A stretch of DNA of 64,000 nucleotides from Candidatus Heimdallarchaeota archaeon (GCA_011364965.1 RDOB01000002.1:467317-531316), one strand, 5' to 3'; shown: positions 34,870-44,435, counted from the first letter of the stretch. Notes: generated by a model not told the origin, from the letters alone. Made by a program: numbers and translations.

Positions 34870-36096
34870 TTAAGTTGCTAAAGAGACTTCTTTTCCGGAA
34901 ATAAAGACCTTTTCGACTTTAGAGTAAAATTCAAAGGGATGTCCTGACCAAATCACAACATCAGCGTCTTTCCCAGCCTCTAGTGATCCGATTTTATTCG
35001 ATATGTTTAAAATTTCGGCAGGATTTATGGTTACACACTTTAATGCTTCTTCAGGAGTTAATCCTTCCTTAATAGCGTACATTGGTAGCAAATGGAAATG
35101 ATTCATTGGAGTTAACGAATCAGTTTGTAGAGCTACTTTTACCCCCGCTTTCACCAAATCAACAACTGTTTTAAATCCTCTGTCACGAGTTTCCGGCTTA
35201 CTCACCCAATAAAGAGTTGGACCAATAACAGCAGGGTATCCTTTTTCTACTATATAATTCGTTATTTTATTCCCCTCTGTACAATGGATGAGTACTAGAT
35301 CTACACTAAATTCCTCCGCAATACGAATTATAGTTGCGATATCATCTGCACGATGGGCGTGTGCATGGAGCGGAATTTCCCTTTGGAGAACTTTAACTAC
35401 CGTATCTAACATTAAATTCCGTTTAGGAGGTGCTGGAGGATCCTTTCCTTTTTCCATGGCATTCCTTACCTTTGTTTGGTATGTTTCCTTCTCATCAATA
35501 TAGTTCAGAGCCTCAGTAAAGGTTTTGCGAATTAAAGCTGCTATCCCCATACGTGTAGATGGCATACGCTTGTTAAGTTGTCCATGTGTTCTTTTTGGAT
35601 TCTCTCCTAAAGCTATTTTCAAACCTGAAGGTGCACGTAAAATCATATCGTCAACTATAGGACTTTCTATGACTTTCACCGTAAATGTTTCTCCTGAAAC
35701 TACATTACCTGACCCTGGACCAGTATTAATACAGGTAACTCCCCCCCTTACTACTTCTTTCAGAGAAGGCTCGAAAGGATTAAAGGAATCAATTCCACGG
35801 ACATGAGGTGTAATTGGGTCAGTCATCTCATTACCATCCATACCAGCCCAACCAATACTTCCGTCAAAGAGACCTTGATGTGTATGTGCGTCAATAAATC
35901 CAGGTACAATATATTTCCCAGTAACGTCAAAAATCTCCGCCCCCTCTAAAGAAAGATTTGTACCAATCTCTTTAATCTTCTCATTTTCGATTAAAACAGT
36001 TGCATTCTCAATTTTTCCTTGAATAGGACAAAATAATGTTCCATTTACTAGTGCAATCATTGGATTTCCCATCATTGCATCTGTATGCACAAGCAT
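34870..36096 (-). CDS. Amidohydrolase-superfamily metal hydrolase
   Basis: The 408-residue protein has the beta-sandwich/TIM-barrel layout of amidohydrolases: N-terminal strands ALVNGTLF...ATVLIENEKI, metal motif FIDAHTHQG, later HAHAHRADD, LIHCTEG and catalytic Asp in ALQTDSLTP, closing with IGSLEAGKDADVVIWSGHP. It resembles imidazolonepropionase-like and related enzymes that open cyclic amides; the substrate is unknown. The region near residue 100-140 (GGVTCINTGPGSGNVVSGE) is typical of archaeal members. The ATG at 36096 may be too early; MIALVNGTLF at 36060 fits the family start better. It is a single-gene unit. Confidence 0.85.
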   Translation of the reverse strand: MLVHTDAMMGNPMIALVNGTLFCPIQGKIENATVLIENEKIKEIGTNLSLEGAEIFDVTGKYIVPGFIDAHTHQGLFDGSIGWAGMDGNEMTDPITPHVRGIDSFNPFEPSLKEVVRGGVTCINTGPGSGNVVSGETFTVKVIESPIVDDMILRAPSGLKIALGENPKRTHGQLNKRMPSTRMGIAALIRKTFTEALNYIDEKETYQTKVRNAMEKGKDPPAPPKRNLMLDTVVKVLQREIPLHAHAHRADDIATIIRIAEEFSVDLVLIHCTEGNKITNYIVEKGYPAVIGPTLYWVSKPETRDRGFKTVVDLVKAGVKVALQTDSLTPMNHFHLLPMYAIKEGLTPEEALKCVTINPAEILNISNKIGSLEAGKDADVVIWSGHPFEFYSKVEKVFISGKEVSLAT

Positions 36097-36244
36097 AAAA
36101 TTGTTATGAGCGATTAACCGTTCTTGTTATACTCTGGAGATTCTCAATCGACAAGTCAGAGGTGACTGATTTTGCGTCAGGTCTATATGGAGGAGTCAGA
36201 ACTCGCTGATTAGTAAGAGATCTTTTTCTGTTTCAGAAAAGAGA

Positions 36245-37588
36245 TTAAAGGTAATTTGGTTTTCCAATACCAACATAGAAGAATCCTTTTTCTTCCACAA
36301 ATTCTCGATTATATACATTCCTTCCATCTATAATTATTTTAGTCCTCATCAGCTGCTTCAACTGATCGAAATCTAGATTGAAATATTTTTCATGTTTGGT
36401 GACAATTATTGCACAGTCTGATCCTTCTAGTGCCAAATTTATATCATTAATAACCGGCCAGTCTTCAAATAAACTTGAATTAACAAAGTAATCATGTACT
36501 TTGACATTTGCTTCATAAGAATCAAGATATTTTATAAGTGGAAGTGCTGGGGTATTTCTTGTATCATCTGAATCCTCTAAATATGCTATACCTAATACCG
36601 TTATTGTTGCATCCTTTAACATAATTTCATGTTTTTCTAAGGCAGCTTTTGCCAATCCTCCAAGATGAATTGGCATATAATTATTAATTTTTCTTCCAAG
36701 GGTGATAAATTCAGGTTCGATAGCTCCTAATCCATATGTTTGTACTCCATAGCGTAATAGCCAAGGATCTTTCGGTAAACAATGTCCTCCCACTCCTGCT
36801 CCAGGATAATGCATATGCCGATCATGCCTAGCATTAATGAGTTCGATGATTTCATAAATATTTACATGCATACTTTCGCAAACAAGAGCCATTTCATTTG
36901 CAAAAGCTATATTAATATCTCGATATGAATTCTCAATAGTCTTTGCCAGTTCTGCAGACAAACAGCTCGTAACTGATATTTCTTTTGAGACTACATGCTT
37001 ATATAGCCACACTGCTTTGTTCGTAGATTCTGGAGTAATACCTCCTACAACGCGCGGCATATTTACAATGTAATCAAGCAATTTACCTGGCATAACTCTT
37101 TCATACGAAAATGCGAGATAAAAATCTCTCCCGGCAACTAGTCCTGATTTTTTTTCCAATATGGGTTTGACTACATTTTCAGTTGTACCTGGAGCTACAG
37201 TTGATTCGATAATTACTGTAACCCCTTTCTTTAAATAAGCTCCTACTTGAGAACTAACTGATTTGAGTGATTCATATTGTGGAACATGGGTTTCATCTGT
37301 TGGGGTTTGCACATCGATGAGGATAAAGTCTGCATTTTTTGCAATTGATGGGTCATCTGTGACTTGGAATGATCCTTTCTTAACAACACGTGAAATCAAA
37401 TCATCAAGACCAGGTTCTTTTCCTTTGAAGGGTGATTCTCCCCGATTTAAGACAGTTATTTTCCATCCAGATCGCTTGGAACGTCTTTGAACCCCTGTAA
37501 CCCGAAATCCATTTACATCTGCTAGAAGGGCTGCGATAGGAATTCCTACATAGCCCATTCCAAAAACAACACAATGAATATTAGTCAT
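36245..37588 (-). CDS. Nucleotide-sugar dehydrogenase (UDP-ManNAc/UDP-glucose dehydrogenase family)
   Basis: About 447 residues. The N-terminal NAD-binding motif is GMGYVGIPIAALLAD, with DVQTPTD and ESTVAPGTTENVVKPILE. The middle helix is AELAKTIENSYRDINIAFANE, and the catalytic cysteine lies in GVGGHCLPKDPW. The C-terminal UDP-binding domain includes LGIAYLEDSDDTRNTPALPL. The enzyme oxidises a UDP-sugar twice to a uronic acid, feeding surface glycan or N-glycan synthesis. The closest type is WecC/UDP-ManNAc dehydrogenase, but the UDP-glucose form is not excluded. GTG 37600 is possible; ATG 37588 directly precedes the conserved TNIHCVVFGMGYVG. Confidence 0.9.
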   Translation of the reverse strand: MTNIHCVVFGMGYVGIPIAALLADVNGFRVTGVQRRSKRSGWKITVLNRGESPFKGKEPGLDDLISRVVKKGSFQVTDDPSIAKNADFILIDVQTPTDETHVPQYESLKSVSSQVGAYLKKGVTVIIESTVAPGTTENVVKPILEKKSGLVAGRDFYLAFSYERVMPGKLLDYIVNMPRVVGGITPESTNKAVWLYKHVVSKEISVTSCLSAELAKTIENSYRDINIAFANEMALVCESMHVNIYEIIELINARHDRHMHYPGAGVGGHCLPKDPWLLRYGVQTYGLGAIEPEFITLGRKINNYMPIHLGGLAKAALEKHEIMLKDATITVLGIAYLEDSDDTRNTPALPLIKYLDSYEANVKVHDYFVNSSLFEDWPVINDINLALEGSDCAIIVTKHEKYFNLDFDQLKQLMRTKIIIDGRNVYNREFVEEKGFFYVGIGKPNYL

Positions 37589-38032
37589 ATTTATTTCCAC
37601 ATAAATTCAAATAAATAGGTAATCATTTGAAGTTAATCATTCAAATATCTAGTTGAAATATCTATCTCCGGCGAATTCAAGACTTCTTTTGTATATTGTT
37701 GTATGAGACAAGGTAACCACTAAGATGAAAGCGATGATCAATTTTATTCTAGAAAAATAAGATCACTTATAAATGAATTTAGGGAACTTTATATCATTTA
37801 AAAGGAGTTTAAGTTATTTAATTGAAATTATCTAGGAGAAAAGCCTATTTTCTGTTATTAATAAGGAAATAAGAGAAGAGACAATCGATATATCCTGTTG
37901 TGTTGTACTTAAAATGTCGCACTTAATTCTTATAAAGAAATTAGTGAGAAGAGGTACCTTAATCTCAAAATATTTTTGTACAAGATATTGGCTGATTTTT
38001 TGATTCTTTGAGAAATTAGAAGGTGTGAATAT
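37589..38032. other. Divergent intergenic spacer
   Basis: 444 bp of AT-rich sequence between the divergent dehydrogenase genes. No convincing gene or RNA is seen. The right end carries AGAAGGTGTG, the Shine-Dalgarno region of the acyl-CoA dehydrogenase gene. Confidence 0.5.
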
Positions 38033-39304
38033 ATGAAAACTCAACTATTAGCAGATGAGATACTCAATACCATGAATTTAAGGAAACGTTATGGTATATT
38101 CAATAATAATATGATGTTTCTACTGAATGATGATGATAAAGCATTAGCATCAGAATTACAAGAAACATGTATTGAATTTGATGAAAAAATAGGTGGCATT
38201 TCAGGTCATAATAATATGAATCTGTACGACCATTTTTCGTGGGCTGGAAAACATGGACTAATTAATCGTACAAACGACTATCCTCATCGTGATGATTTAC
38301 ATATTGGAATGAAAGCAGAAATTATACGTCAGTGGACAATGGACATCTTAAATCCTCAATTGAGCCTTGCACTGGGCGCCTCTGTACTAGCAATAAATCC
38401 CATTGCTCATCATAATGAAGGCAGGGAAAATTTAAGGAAAGACTTAGTGGATCTTCTAGATGGAAATAAAATTGGCTGTATATGTATAACGGAACCCGAA
38501 CGGGGATCCGATGCTGTAAATATGACTGTAAAGGCAGAAAAAGCTGATGATGGGTTCATTATTAATGGGATAAAATGCTATAATACTAACTCGCCAGCAG
38601 CTGATATTGCTGTTGTTTATGCTGTATATAATACTGAAGATCCAAGAGGTACCATGGTTCAAGGTGTAAGTCATAAAGCATGGGATAAAGGGTTTAGAGC
38701 TGAAAGAATAGGGATTCCTTCGGTTCCTCATATTCAAATTGGAAAAACCATCTTTAACGATGCACACATCCCCGCCGATTATGTTACTGGCGATGATGGA
38801 AAGGGATATGAAATATTGTTTGAAGGTCTTGTCCCAGAACGAATTGGAATTGCTGCACTAAACGTGGGACAGATGTGGGGAGCTTTTACTATTGCCTCGA
38901 TATATTCAACCCTCCGTAAACAATTTGGAGAGAAAATTCTTCTTCACCAAGCAGTAGGAATGAGTGTCTTAGCAAAATATCACTCTCGTTTAATGGCAGC
39001 TACAATGGCATTGTTGAAGCTCGCTGAAACATACGATGAGAAAAAAGACGAATTGGCTGGATTGCCACCAACGATGAATCCTCTTGTTGCATTCGCATCA
39101 CAAATGAAAGAATTTACATCTTACTTATATCATGATCTAACTTATGAATTAATGCATGCAATGGGTGGCACGGGCGTGACTGATCAGACATTGATGCCTT
39201 ATTATCAGGGTGTTTCCGAAATAGCTGAAGTTGTGGGTGGTACTCGTAATGTTCAGTTATTAATTGGCAGTCGAACCATTAATACCATGGTAAAAATGAG
39301 TTAG
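38033..39304 (+). CDS. Acyl-CoA dehydrogenase family flavoprotein
   Basis: 423 residues with the acyl-CoA dehydrogenase layout: helical N-domain, a beta domain with CICITEPERGSDAVNMTVKA (FAD/substrate motif), GFIINGIKCYNTNSPAADI and FNDAHIPADYV, and a helical C-domain with ALNVGQMWGAF, HQAVGMSVLA and the closing MHAMGGTGVTDQTLMP then EVVGGTRNVQLLIGSR. Members oxidise acyl-CoA to enoyl-CoA or act on related substrates with FAD. The usual length is 380-420 residues. No electron-transfer flavoprotein genes are adjacent. AAGGTGTG is well spaced before the ATG. The catalytic Glu was not assigned, so the substrate class remains open. Confidence 0.88.
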   Translation: MKTQLLADEILNTMNLRKRYGIFNNNMMFLLNDDDKALASELQETCIEFDEKIGGISGHNNMNLYDHFSWAGKHGLINRTNDYPHRDDLHIGMKAEIIRQWTMDILNPQLSLALGASVLAINPIAHHNEGRENLRKDLVDLLDGNKIGCICITEPERGSDAVNMTVKAEKADDGFIINGIKCYNTNSPAADIAVVYAVYNTEDPRGTMVQGVSHKAWDKGFRAERIGIPSVPHIQIGKTIFNDAHIPADYVTGDDGKGYEILFEGLVPERIGIAALNVGQMWGAFTIASIYSTLRKQFGEKILLHQAVGMSVLAKYHSRLMAATMALLKLAETYDEKKDELAGLPPTMNPLVAFASQMKEFTSYLYHDLTYELMHAMGGTGVTDQTLMPYYQGVSEIAEVVGGTRNVQLLIGSRTINTMVKMS

Positions 39305-39330
39305 ACATAACTCTTCCTCATTTTTTTTTT
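39292..39330 (+). terminator. Hairpin plus T-run after the acyl-CoA dehydrogenase gene
   Basis: AAAAATGAG (39292-39300) can pair with CTCATTTTT (39317-39325), and an alternative inner stem GAGTT/AACTC exists (39298-39302 with 39309-39313). T residues run through 39330. Confidence 0.5.
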
Positions 39331-39503
39331 CATTTTTTAATTTTAATACCTTTATTTTTTGATTTCTATTATTTATTGAAATAAAATCCGTATGAATTGC
39401 GGATAAGTTATTTAGGTGTGCTTTTTTAAAAACCAGCCCTAATTCTATATAGCAAACGAGTATTCTAGAAAAAATCCTGCAAAGTGGTAACGGAGAATTA
39501 CTT

Positions 39504-40397
39504 ATGCCCTTGCTTTGTGTCAAGATTTACAACAAAAACTATGATGAAATCCAATCAACAGTTAATCCTCCTCCCATATCCCTTTCCAAACAGTTTCTAT
39601 TTCATTTGGGGCAGATTTCTAATGGTAACCTTTCCTATGTAGTACAAGCAATTCTGAATCATGATCAAATATTTGCTTTTACGAGTAAAAATGAATATTT
39701 TATTTTAGCAATAGCTACCAATAATACTCCCTATGATAAACTAAGACAATTTCTTCTCCTTCTCTCTGATGCGTTAACGTCAGATATTCTTCTACCTTGT
39801 CAAGAGTCATATCAAATGTTTCAGGATCTATGTGATTCTTCTATAAAAACAGTAGACTCAGCTCCTGAGTTAACTGTTGCTTTACTAGGTTTAGAGCGAT
39901 CTGGTAAGACCACTTTCGCTAATTACTTTTCTAATCGCAGTCTTGCAGCATTTGATACCTATTCTCCAACTCATCTCTTGAACATTATTCGAATAAATCA
40001 ACATATGAGGATTCCTGCATTAAAATTGTTTGATTTAGGAATGAACTTCAAAAGTCAATGGTGGAAGTTTAGAAAGGAATCTGATGCCTTTATTTTTTTT
40101 GTTGATAGTGCAGATGTCAGGATGAATGAATCTCGTGACCTTTTTAACGAGATTCGTAGTTTCTGGGATCTTCCATATGTAATTGCAGCGAATAAGCGCG
40201 ATACATCAAAAATCGTAAATATCAGAAAGTACCTATCTCGTAAGTTTTGTGTTCCTATTAGAAATATCTTCGAAATTGAAACTTATACAGGTACGGGTGT
40301 TTATAGCCTTTTAGCAGAACTTATAACTAGAATCCAAGATCAAGATGTAACATTATCTTTGATTGGAAAAATTCCCAAACAGGGAAGAGGTTTATAA
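39504..40397 (+). CDS. Longin-like domain fused to an Arf/Ras-like small GTPase
   Basis: 297 residues. Residues 1-110 alternate strands and helices (FLFHLGQISNG, IFAFTSKNEYFILAIAT, KLRQFLLLLSDALTSD) like a longin/SNARE-like or roadblock domain. Residues 122-290 form a small GTPase: P-loop GLERSGKTT (129-137), G3 as FDLGMN (D177, G179) where Arf proteins have DxGGQ, G4 NKRD (230-233), G5-like ETYTGTGV. The glutamine needed for GTP hydrolysis in many Ras-like proteins is Asn181, and the second Gly is Met. Such fusions are typical of Asgard archaea and recall eukaryotic trafficking regulators. The histidine kinase gene follows 69 bp later. The ATG has CGGAG upstream. Confidence 0.8.
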   Translation: MPLLCVKIYNKNYDEIQSTVNPPPISLSKQFLFHLGQISNGNLSYVVQAILNHDQIFAFTSKNEYFILAIATNNTPYDKLRQFLLLLSDALTSDILLPCQESYQMFQDLCDSSIKTVDSAPELTVALLGLERSGKTTFANYFSNRSLAAFDTYSPTHLLNIIRINQHMRIPALKLFDLGMNFKSQWWKFRKESDAFIFFVDSADVRMNESRDLFNEIRSFWDLPYVIAANKRDTSKIVNIRKYLSRKFCVPIRNIFEIETYTGTGVYSLLAELITRIQDQDVTLSLIGKIPKQGRGL

Positions 40398-40466
40398 GGT
40401 TAAATTTATCAGTAAGGTGTGGAATTTATCAATATTTACTTACATTCAGGAAATTAACCGTTAACA

Positions 40467-41768
40467 ATGAAATTACAAAATAATAAAGAATCTAATATGA
40501 CAAGTCAAACCAAGAGGCAACTAGACGCATTCGTTTCTGTTACAAAAGCCTTCCTACAGTACGATTTCCAAGGTATGATCGATGAAGTTTTAAGGACAAT
40601 TATCAAAATGGTGGAAGGCGAATTTGGAGGAATATTCTTAGCTCGAGAAAAAAGTGTTGAATTAATCTCTAGTACCGATGATGTGCCAGAGGGGCTATTG
40701 AAAACTGTAAAGCATCAAAATTTACCAAATACAGATGAATCGGAATACTTGATGGAATCTGAGATTCTTGGATTAGCTACACAGACAGTTAAGGAAGCAA
40801 AAACTAAAATATGGTCTGGAGAGAGCGTATCCAATTTGATGATTTCCTCTGCAGCTCAAGAAGTGGTGAATAATTTAGGGATTACTGATATATTGTCTGT
40901 ACCAATAATGTATAAGAAATCTCCCTTAGGTGTTATTCAGCTAGCTCGAATTGGGAATAATGAGTTTACAACACAAGAAATTTCACTTATTGAGAGTTTT
41001 GCGAGAGAATTGGGTCTGGTTATTACTGTGAGAGAGACTCGTGAAACGATCGTTGAAGTAAGTAAGGAATTAGAGTTTTATGTTGACCTCCTTACACATG
41101 ATGTATCAAGTCAAGCTATGATTGCCTATAGTTGTTTGGAAGAGTTAAAAACCAAAGAAGGTGAAGACGAAAATTACTATTTCTTTGTAAATACAGCCTT
41201 AGAAAGCCTGATTAGGGTTCAAACTGTAATTGATCAGGTTAGAATTCTGTCTCATGTACGGAGCATTAAAGATCAAGATTTGACACCTATTTGCCTCCGA
41301 AAATGCATTGAAAGGTCGATAAAGACTATAAAAGCGATGTTTCCATCAGAATCAATACAAGTAACTATTAAATCCCCTCAAGAAGATATCTATACCTTTG
41401 GAACTCCAATTTTGGATAATGTTTTTACCAATCTTCTTCAAAATGCAGTTTTTGCAACAGAAAAACCCAAGAAACAAATAAACATATCAATCCAAGAATT
41501 GAAAAGATTAGGTTTATGGAAAATCGAGATTGAAGATTTTGGATGCGGAGTTCCTGACAATCTGAAGGAAAAAATTTTTGAGCGATTTTTTGGTACGCGA
41601 ACTGGGAAGGGGCAAAAGAAAGGATCAGGATTGGGTCTTCACATCGTATCAACAATCCTCAATCGAATGGGAGGAGAAATAAGTGTTCAAGATCGCGTCG
41701 AAAATGATTATAGTCAAGGCGCGAGATTTATACTCCATTTTCAAAAATACTGTGAATCGGTTTCTTAA
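40467..41768 (+). CDS. GAF-domain sensor histidine kinase (soluble)
   Basis: 433 residues with no membrane segments. A GAF-like sensor domain covers residues ~25-190 (GEFGGIFLAREKSVELI, ITDILSVPIMYKKSPLGVI). The dimerisation helix carries the phospho-acceptor H211 in LLTHDVSSQ. The ATPase domain has N-box NVFTNLLQNAV, G1 DFGCGVP, F-box ERFFGTRTG and G2 GSGLGLHIV. It autophosphorylates and passes phosphate to a response regulator. None is adjacent; the orphan receiver at 58454-58844 is a distant candidate. Start 40467 is used, but ATG 40497 (MTSQTKRQ) is possible. Signal and output are unknown. Confidence 0.9.
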   Translation: MKLQNNKESNMTSQTKRQLDAFVSVTKAFLQYDFQGMIDEVLRTIIKMVEGEFGGIFLAREKSVELISSTDDVPEGLLKTVKHQNLPNTDESEYLMESEILGLATQTVKEAKTKIWSGESVSNLMISSAAQEVVNNLGITDILSVPIMYKKSPLGVIQLARIGNNEFTTQEISLIESFARELGLVITVRETRETIVEVSKELEFYVDLLTHDVSSQAMIAYSCLEELKTKEGEDENYYFFVNTALESLIRVQTVIDQVRILSHVRSIKDQDLTPICLRKCIERSIKTIKAMFPSESIQVTIKSPQEDIYTFGTPILDNVFTNLLQNAVFATEKPKKQINISIQELKRLGLWKIEIEDFGCGVPDNLKEKIFERFFGTRTGKGQKKGSGLGLHIVSTILNRMGGEISVQDRVENDYSQGARFILHFQKYCESVS

Positions 41769-41917
41769 TCTATATAATATTTTATCTAGCCATTTTCATC
41801 TTTAAGTTTTTTATTCATTAGTTTTGGTTGACATATTAATTATAAGTTGTATCTCAGGAATTTCAAAACAGCAAAATTAAGAAGACCAGAAAATTGATAT
41901 TAAATGGAACAAAGACG

Positions 41918-42430
41918 ATGATTAGACGAAATAAAGAGCTTATTTTGGGTAAACTATCTCATTCCAGTCAATTTAAAATAAATTTTGTCTGTTCTGGCAA
42001 TATTATTCGTAGTCCTTATGCTCAACTCCTCTTCACATATATTATAAAAAATTCCGAATTAGAAAATAGAATTACAGTCGAATCCAGCGGAGTGAAATAT
42101 CGAAATTGCCAAATCTCATGTGAAAGTTACCAGATGTTACTTACAGAAGGAATTCCTGAAGAAAAAATCCTAAAATTTACTCCAAGATTCTTTATAGATT
42201 ATCCACACATATATGAGGATGTTGATTTAATCTTAGTTATGGAAAAAAACCATATAAAGTATATACCAGAACAGTTTAGAGAGAAAGCTTTTCTCCTCCT
42301 TGAATTTACACAAGGGGATGCAATTGACGTTCCAGATCCTTATTTCGACCCTCCATATGAGAGAGTATTTTCAATGATCAAACAATCATTGTTAATATTA
42401 AAGGATCAAATGCTGAAAAGTATTCAATAA
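41918..42430 (+). CDS. Low-molecular-weight protein tyrosine phosphatase / arsenate-reductase-like
   Basis: The 170-residue protein shows the LMW-PTP fold: P-loop FVCSGNIIRSPYAQ (C-x5-R-S), a middle VESSGVKYR, and the general-acid region DVPDPYFDPPYERVF with the family Asp-Pro. These enzymes dephosphorylate phosphotyrosine proteins, or in related forms reduce arsenate. The extra cysteines needed for the thioredoxin-linked arsenate reductase relay are not evident, so a phosphatase is favoured. The frame is open to a TTG at 41894; the ATG at 41918 is preferred. It precedes the UROD-thioredoxin gene by 22 bp, perhaps as one unit. Confidence 0.82.
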   Translation: MIRRNKELILGKLSHSSQFKINFVCSGNIIRSPYAQLLFTYIIKNSELENRITVESSGVKYRNCQISCESYQMLLTEGIPEEKILKFTPRFFIDYPHIYEDVDLILVMEKNHIKYIPEQFREKAFLLLEFTQGDAIDVPDPYFDPPYERVFSMIKQSLLILKDQMLKSIQ

Positions 42431-42452
42431 AGAAGAACCAGAATTTCTAGGC

Positions 42453-43847
42453 TTGGAATTAAATTTGAATTTAACCATACAAAGAAGGTTAAGAGGAAAA
42501 CAGCTTATCAAGAAAGTATTCAACCATGAGAAATTAGACGAAATTCCGTGGGTTCCGTTTGCAGGAGTACATGCTGGAGCATTAATGGGCTATAGTGCCA
42601 CTGAAATACTAACAGATGGTAATAAACTACTTGAAGCACTCCTCAAAGTGAACAAATCCTATCACCCTGATGGTCAACCTATTACTTTTGATCTGCAAAT
42701 AGAAGCTGAAATATTGGGGTGTGAATTGAAATGGTCAGAGAAAGCACCCCCCATGGTTTCCTCTCACCCTCTTTCTGAGGATGAGAATATCCCTAATTAC
42801 ATTCCTAAAAAGACAGATGGCCGGCTTCCCTTAATCCTAGATGTAATGAAACGATTTCAGGAAATTGTTGGTGATGATACTGCGCTTTTCGGACTGGTTT
42901 GCGGCCCTTTAACACTTGCATCCCATCTTCGAGGGATTAATTTATATCTAGATTTAATTTCAAACAAGTTTTATGCTCATAAGTTACTTAAATACACCAC
43001 GAATATAGCAATTCAAATAGCAAAATATTATATTAATGCTGGGATGGACATTATAGCTATCGTGGATCCTGTGGTATCCCAAATTTCCCCAAAAACCTTC
43101 GATGAATTTTTAACTTCTCAATTAAAAGAGATTTTTCAGTATATTCATTCAGAGAATTGTTTGTCATCTTTTTTTGTCTGTGGAGATGCAACTAAGAATT
43201 TGGAGCCTATGTGTAAGACTGGCCCTCAATCTATTTTTATTGATGAAAACATCAACATGGTAGATGCTTATAAAATCATTTCTTCTTATCACATAATCCT
43301 AGGGGGTAATATTCCTTTAACAACAGTCATGCTATTTGGAACTCAACAAGATACTATGCTTTATGTTGTTGATTTGTTAGAAAAACTAGGGTCAAATAGT
43401 GGTATAATAATTGCTCCAGGGTGCGACATGCCTTATGATGTCCCTCCTGAGAATGTTATTGGAGCAGTTCAAGCAATTCATGAACCTGAACTAATTAGGA
43501 AATCCTTGATGGAATATAAAAATACTTCTTTTGATTTAGAAATAAAATTACCCGATTATGATCAATTGGAGTCTCCTTTAATTGAGGTTTTTACAATAGA
43601 TTCAGCTGTATGCGCAGCGTGTGGGTATACCTTGGAAATGGCCAAAGAAGCGAAGAAATACTTTGGAAACCAAATAGAATTAAAGGAGTACAAGCTTACT
43701 GAGAAGGAAAACATTGTAAGAGCAAGAAAACTTGAAATAGCGAATGTACCCTGTATTTTAATTAATGGGAAAGTAAAATATTCGTCATTAATTCCCTCTA
43801 AGGATGAATTAATTAGGGAAGTGGAAAGGAATTTCCCCTGTTCTTAA
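42453..43847 (+). CDS. Uroporphyrinogen-decarboxylase-family methyltransferase-like protein fused to a thioredoxin-like domain
   Basis: 464 residues. Residues ~10-370 match the UROD/MtaA-MtbA TIM barrel family: PWVPFAGVHAGALMG, FGLVCGPLTLASHL, AGMDIIAIVDPV, FFVCGDATKNLE, and a closing IIAPGCDMPYDVPPENV. Corrinoid methyltransferases of this family use a His-x-Cys plus Cys zinc site. Here the first segment reads FVC, so the His appears replaced. Residues 374-464 form a thioredoxin-like domain with VCAACGY (C387, C390) and NVPC with cis-Pro433. Likely a methyl-transfer or redox enzyme, unproven. It starts at TTG 42453 with a weak Shine-Dalgarno. The fusion is notable because the domains are usually separate. 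Confidence 0.8.
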   Translation: MELNLNLTIQRRLRGKQLIKKVFNHEKLDEIPWVPFAGVHAGALMGYSATEILTDGNKLLEALLKVNKSYHPDGQPITFDLQIEAEILGCELKWSEKAPPMVSSHPLSEDENIPNYIPKKTDGRLPLILDVMKRFQEIVGDDTALFGLVCGPLTLASHLRGINLYLDLISNKFYAHKLLKYTTNIAIQIAKYYINAGMDIIAIVDPVVSQISPKTFDEFLTSQLKEIFQYIHSENCLSSFFVCGDATKNLEPMCKTGPQSIFIDENINMVDAYKIISSYHIILGGNIPLTTVMLFGTQQDTMLYVVDLLEKLGSNSGIIIAPGCDMPYDVPPENVIGAVQAIHEPELIRKSLMEYKNTSFDLEIKLPDYDQLESPLIEVFTIDSAVCAACGYTLEMAKEAKKYFGNQIELKEYKLTEKENIVRARKLEIANVPCILINGKVKYSSLIPSKDELIREVERNFPCS

Positions 43848-43946
43848 TTAAAGTTGTTTGATGAATATTACAATGATGGAATTTTCGAAGGATTATGATT
43901 TTGAATCTTTAATTTTCATACGTAATTATAATCTGGGTGACAGCAA

Positions 43947-44435
43947 GTGTCTGATGAAGAGAAATTATCAAGGATTGAATGGCATAGAAAGATGGCAGTT
44001 CAATTCTTTAATCAAACCTGGGATATATTGGATAAAAAAGAGCGAACTGAAGACGACAATAATCGGATGATCCATTTAACTCATGGATCAGCCTTACATT
44101 GGAATATCGTTGTTGAATCAGGTAAGTACTCTGATTGTGGTCCTCTTAATCTAGAGCGAGGAGAATGGCAAATATCACGAGTTTATTCTGTAGTAGGAAA
44201 TCTTGAATCGGCTTTATATCATGCTCAGCGGTGTCTAAAGATTTGTAAAGCTAATAAAATTGAGGATTTCGATATAGCGTTTGCATATGAAGCAATGGCT
44301 CGTGTTTTTTCTCTTTCGGGGAATACTAGTGAAACAGAAAAATATATAAAACTCGCACAAGAGGCAGGAACCGCTATTAAGGATGAAAAAGACAAGGAGT
44401 ACTTTTTCAATGAATTGAGTAGTATATTAGTATAA
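43947..44435 (+). CDS. Helical TPR-like protein
   Basis: 162 residues, all helical, with tandem helix pairs (SALHWNIVVESG, RGEWQISRVYSVVGNLESAL, YHAQRCLKICKANKIEDFDI, AFAYEAMARVFSLSGNTSET), typical of tetratricopeptide-like repeats that bind proteins. The family has bacterial and archaeal members of unknown function. It starts at GTG 43947 with GGTGAC correctly spaced upstream. It follows the UROD-thioredoxin gene in the same direction by 99 bp. Confidence 0.65.
   Translation: MSDEEKLSRIEWHRKMAVQFFNQTWDILDKKERTEDDNNRMIHLTHGSALHWNIVVESGKYSDCGPLNLERGEWQISRVYSVVGNLESALYHAQRCLKICKANKIEDFDIAFAYEAMARVFSLSGNTSETEKYIKLAQEAGTAIKDEKDKEYFFNELSSILV

Noticed and set aside
36154..36167. AGTCA/TGACT inverted repeat upstream of the amidohydrolase gene
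   Set aside because: Arms of only 5 bp, a frequent chance event in a spacer of this size.
37832..38044. 70-codon minus-strand frame in the divergent spacer
   Set aside because: It overlaps the Shine-Dalgarno and start of the acyl-CoA dehydrogenase gene, and the product has no recognisable feature.
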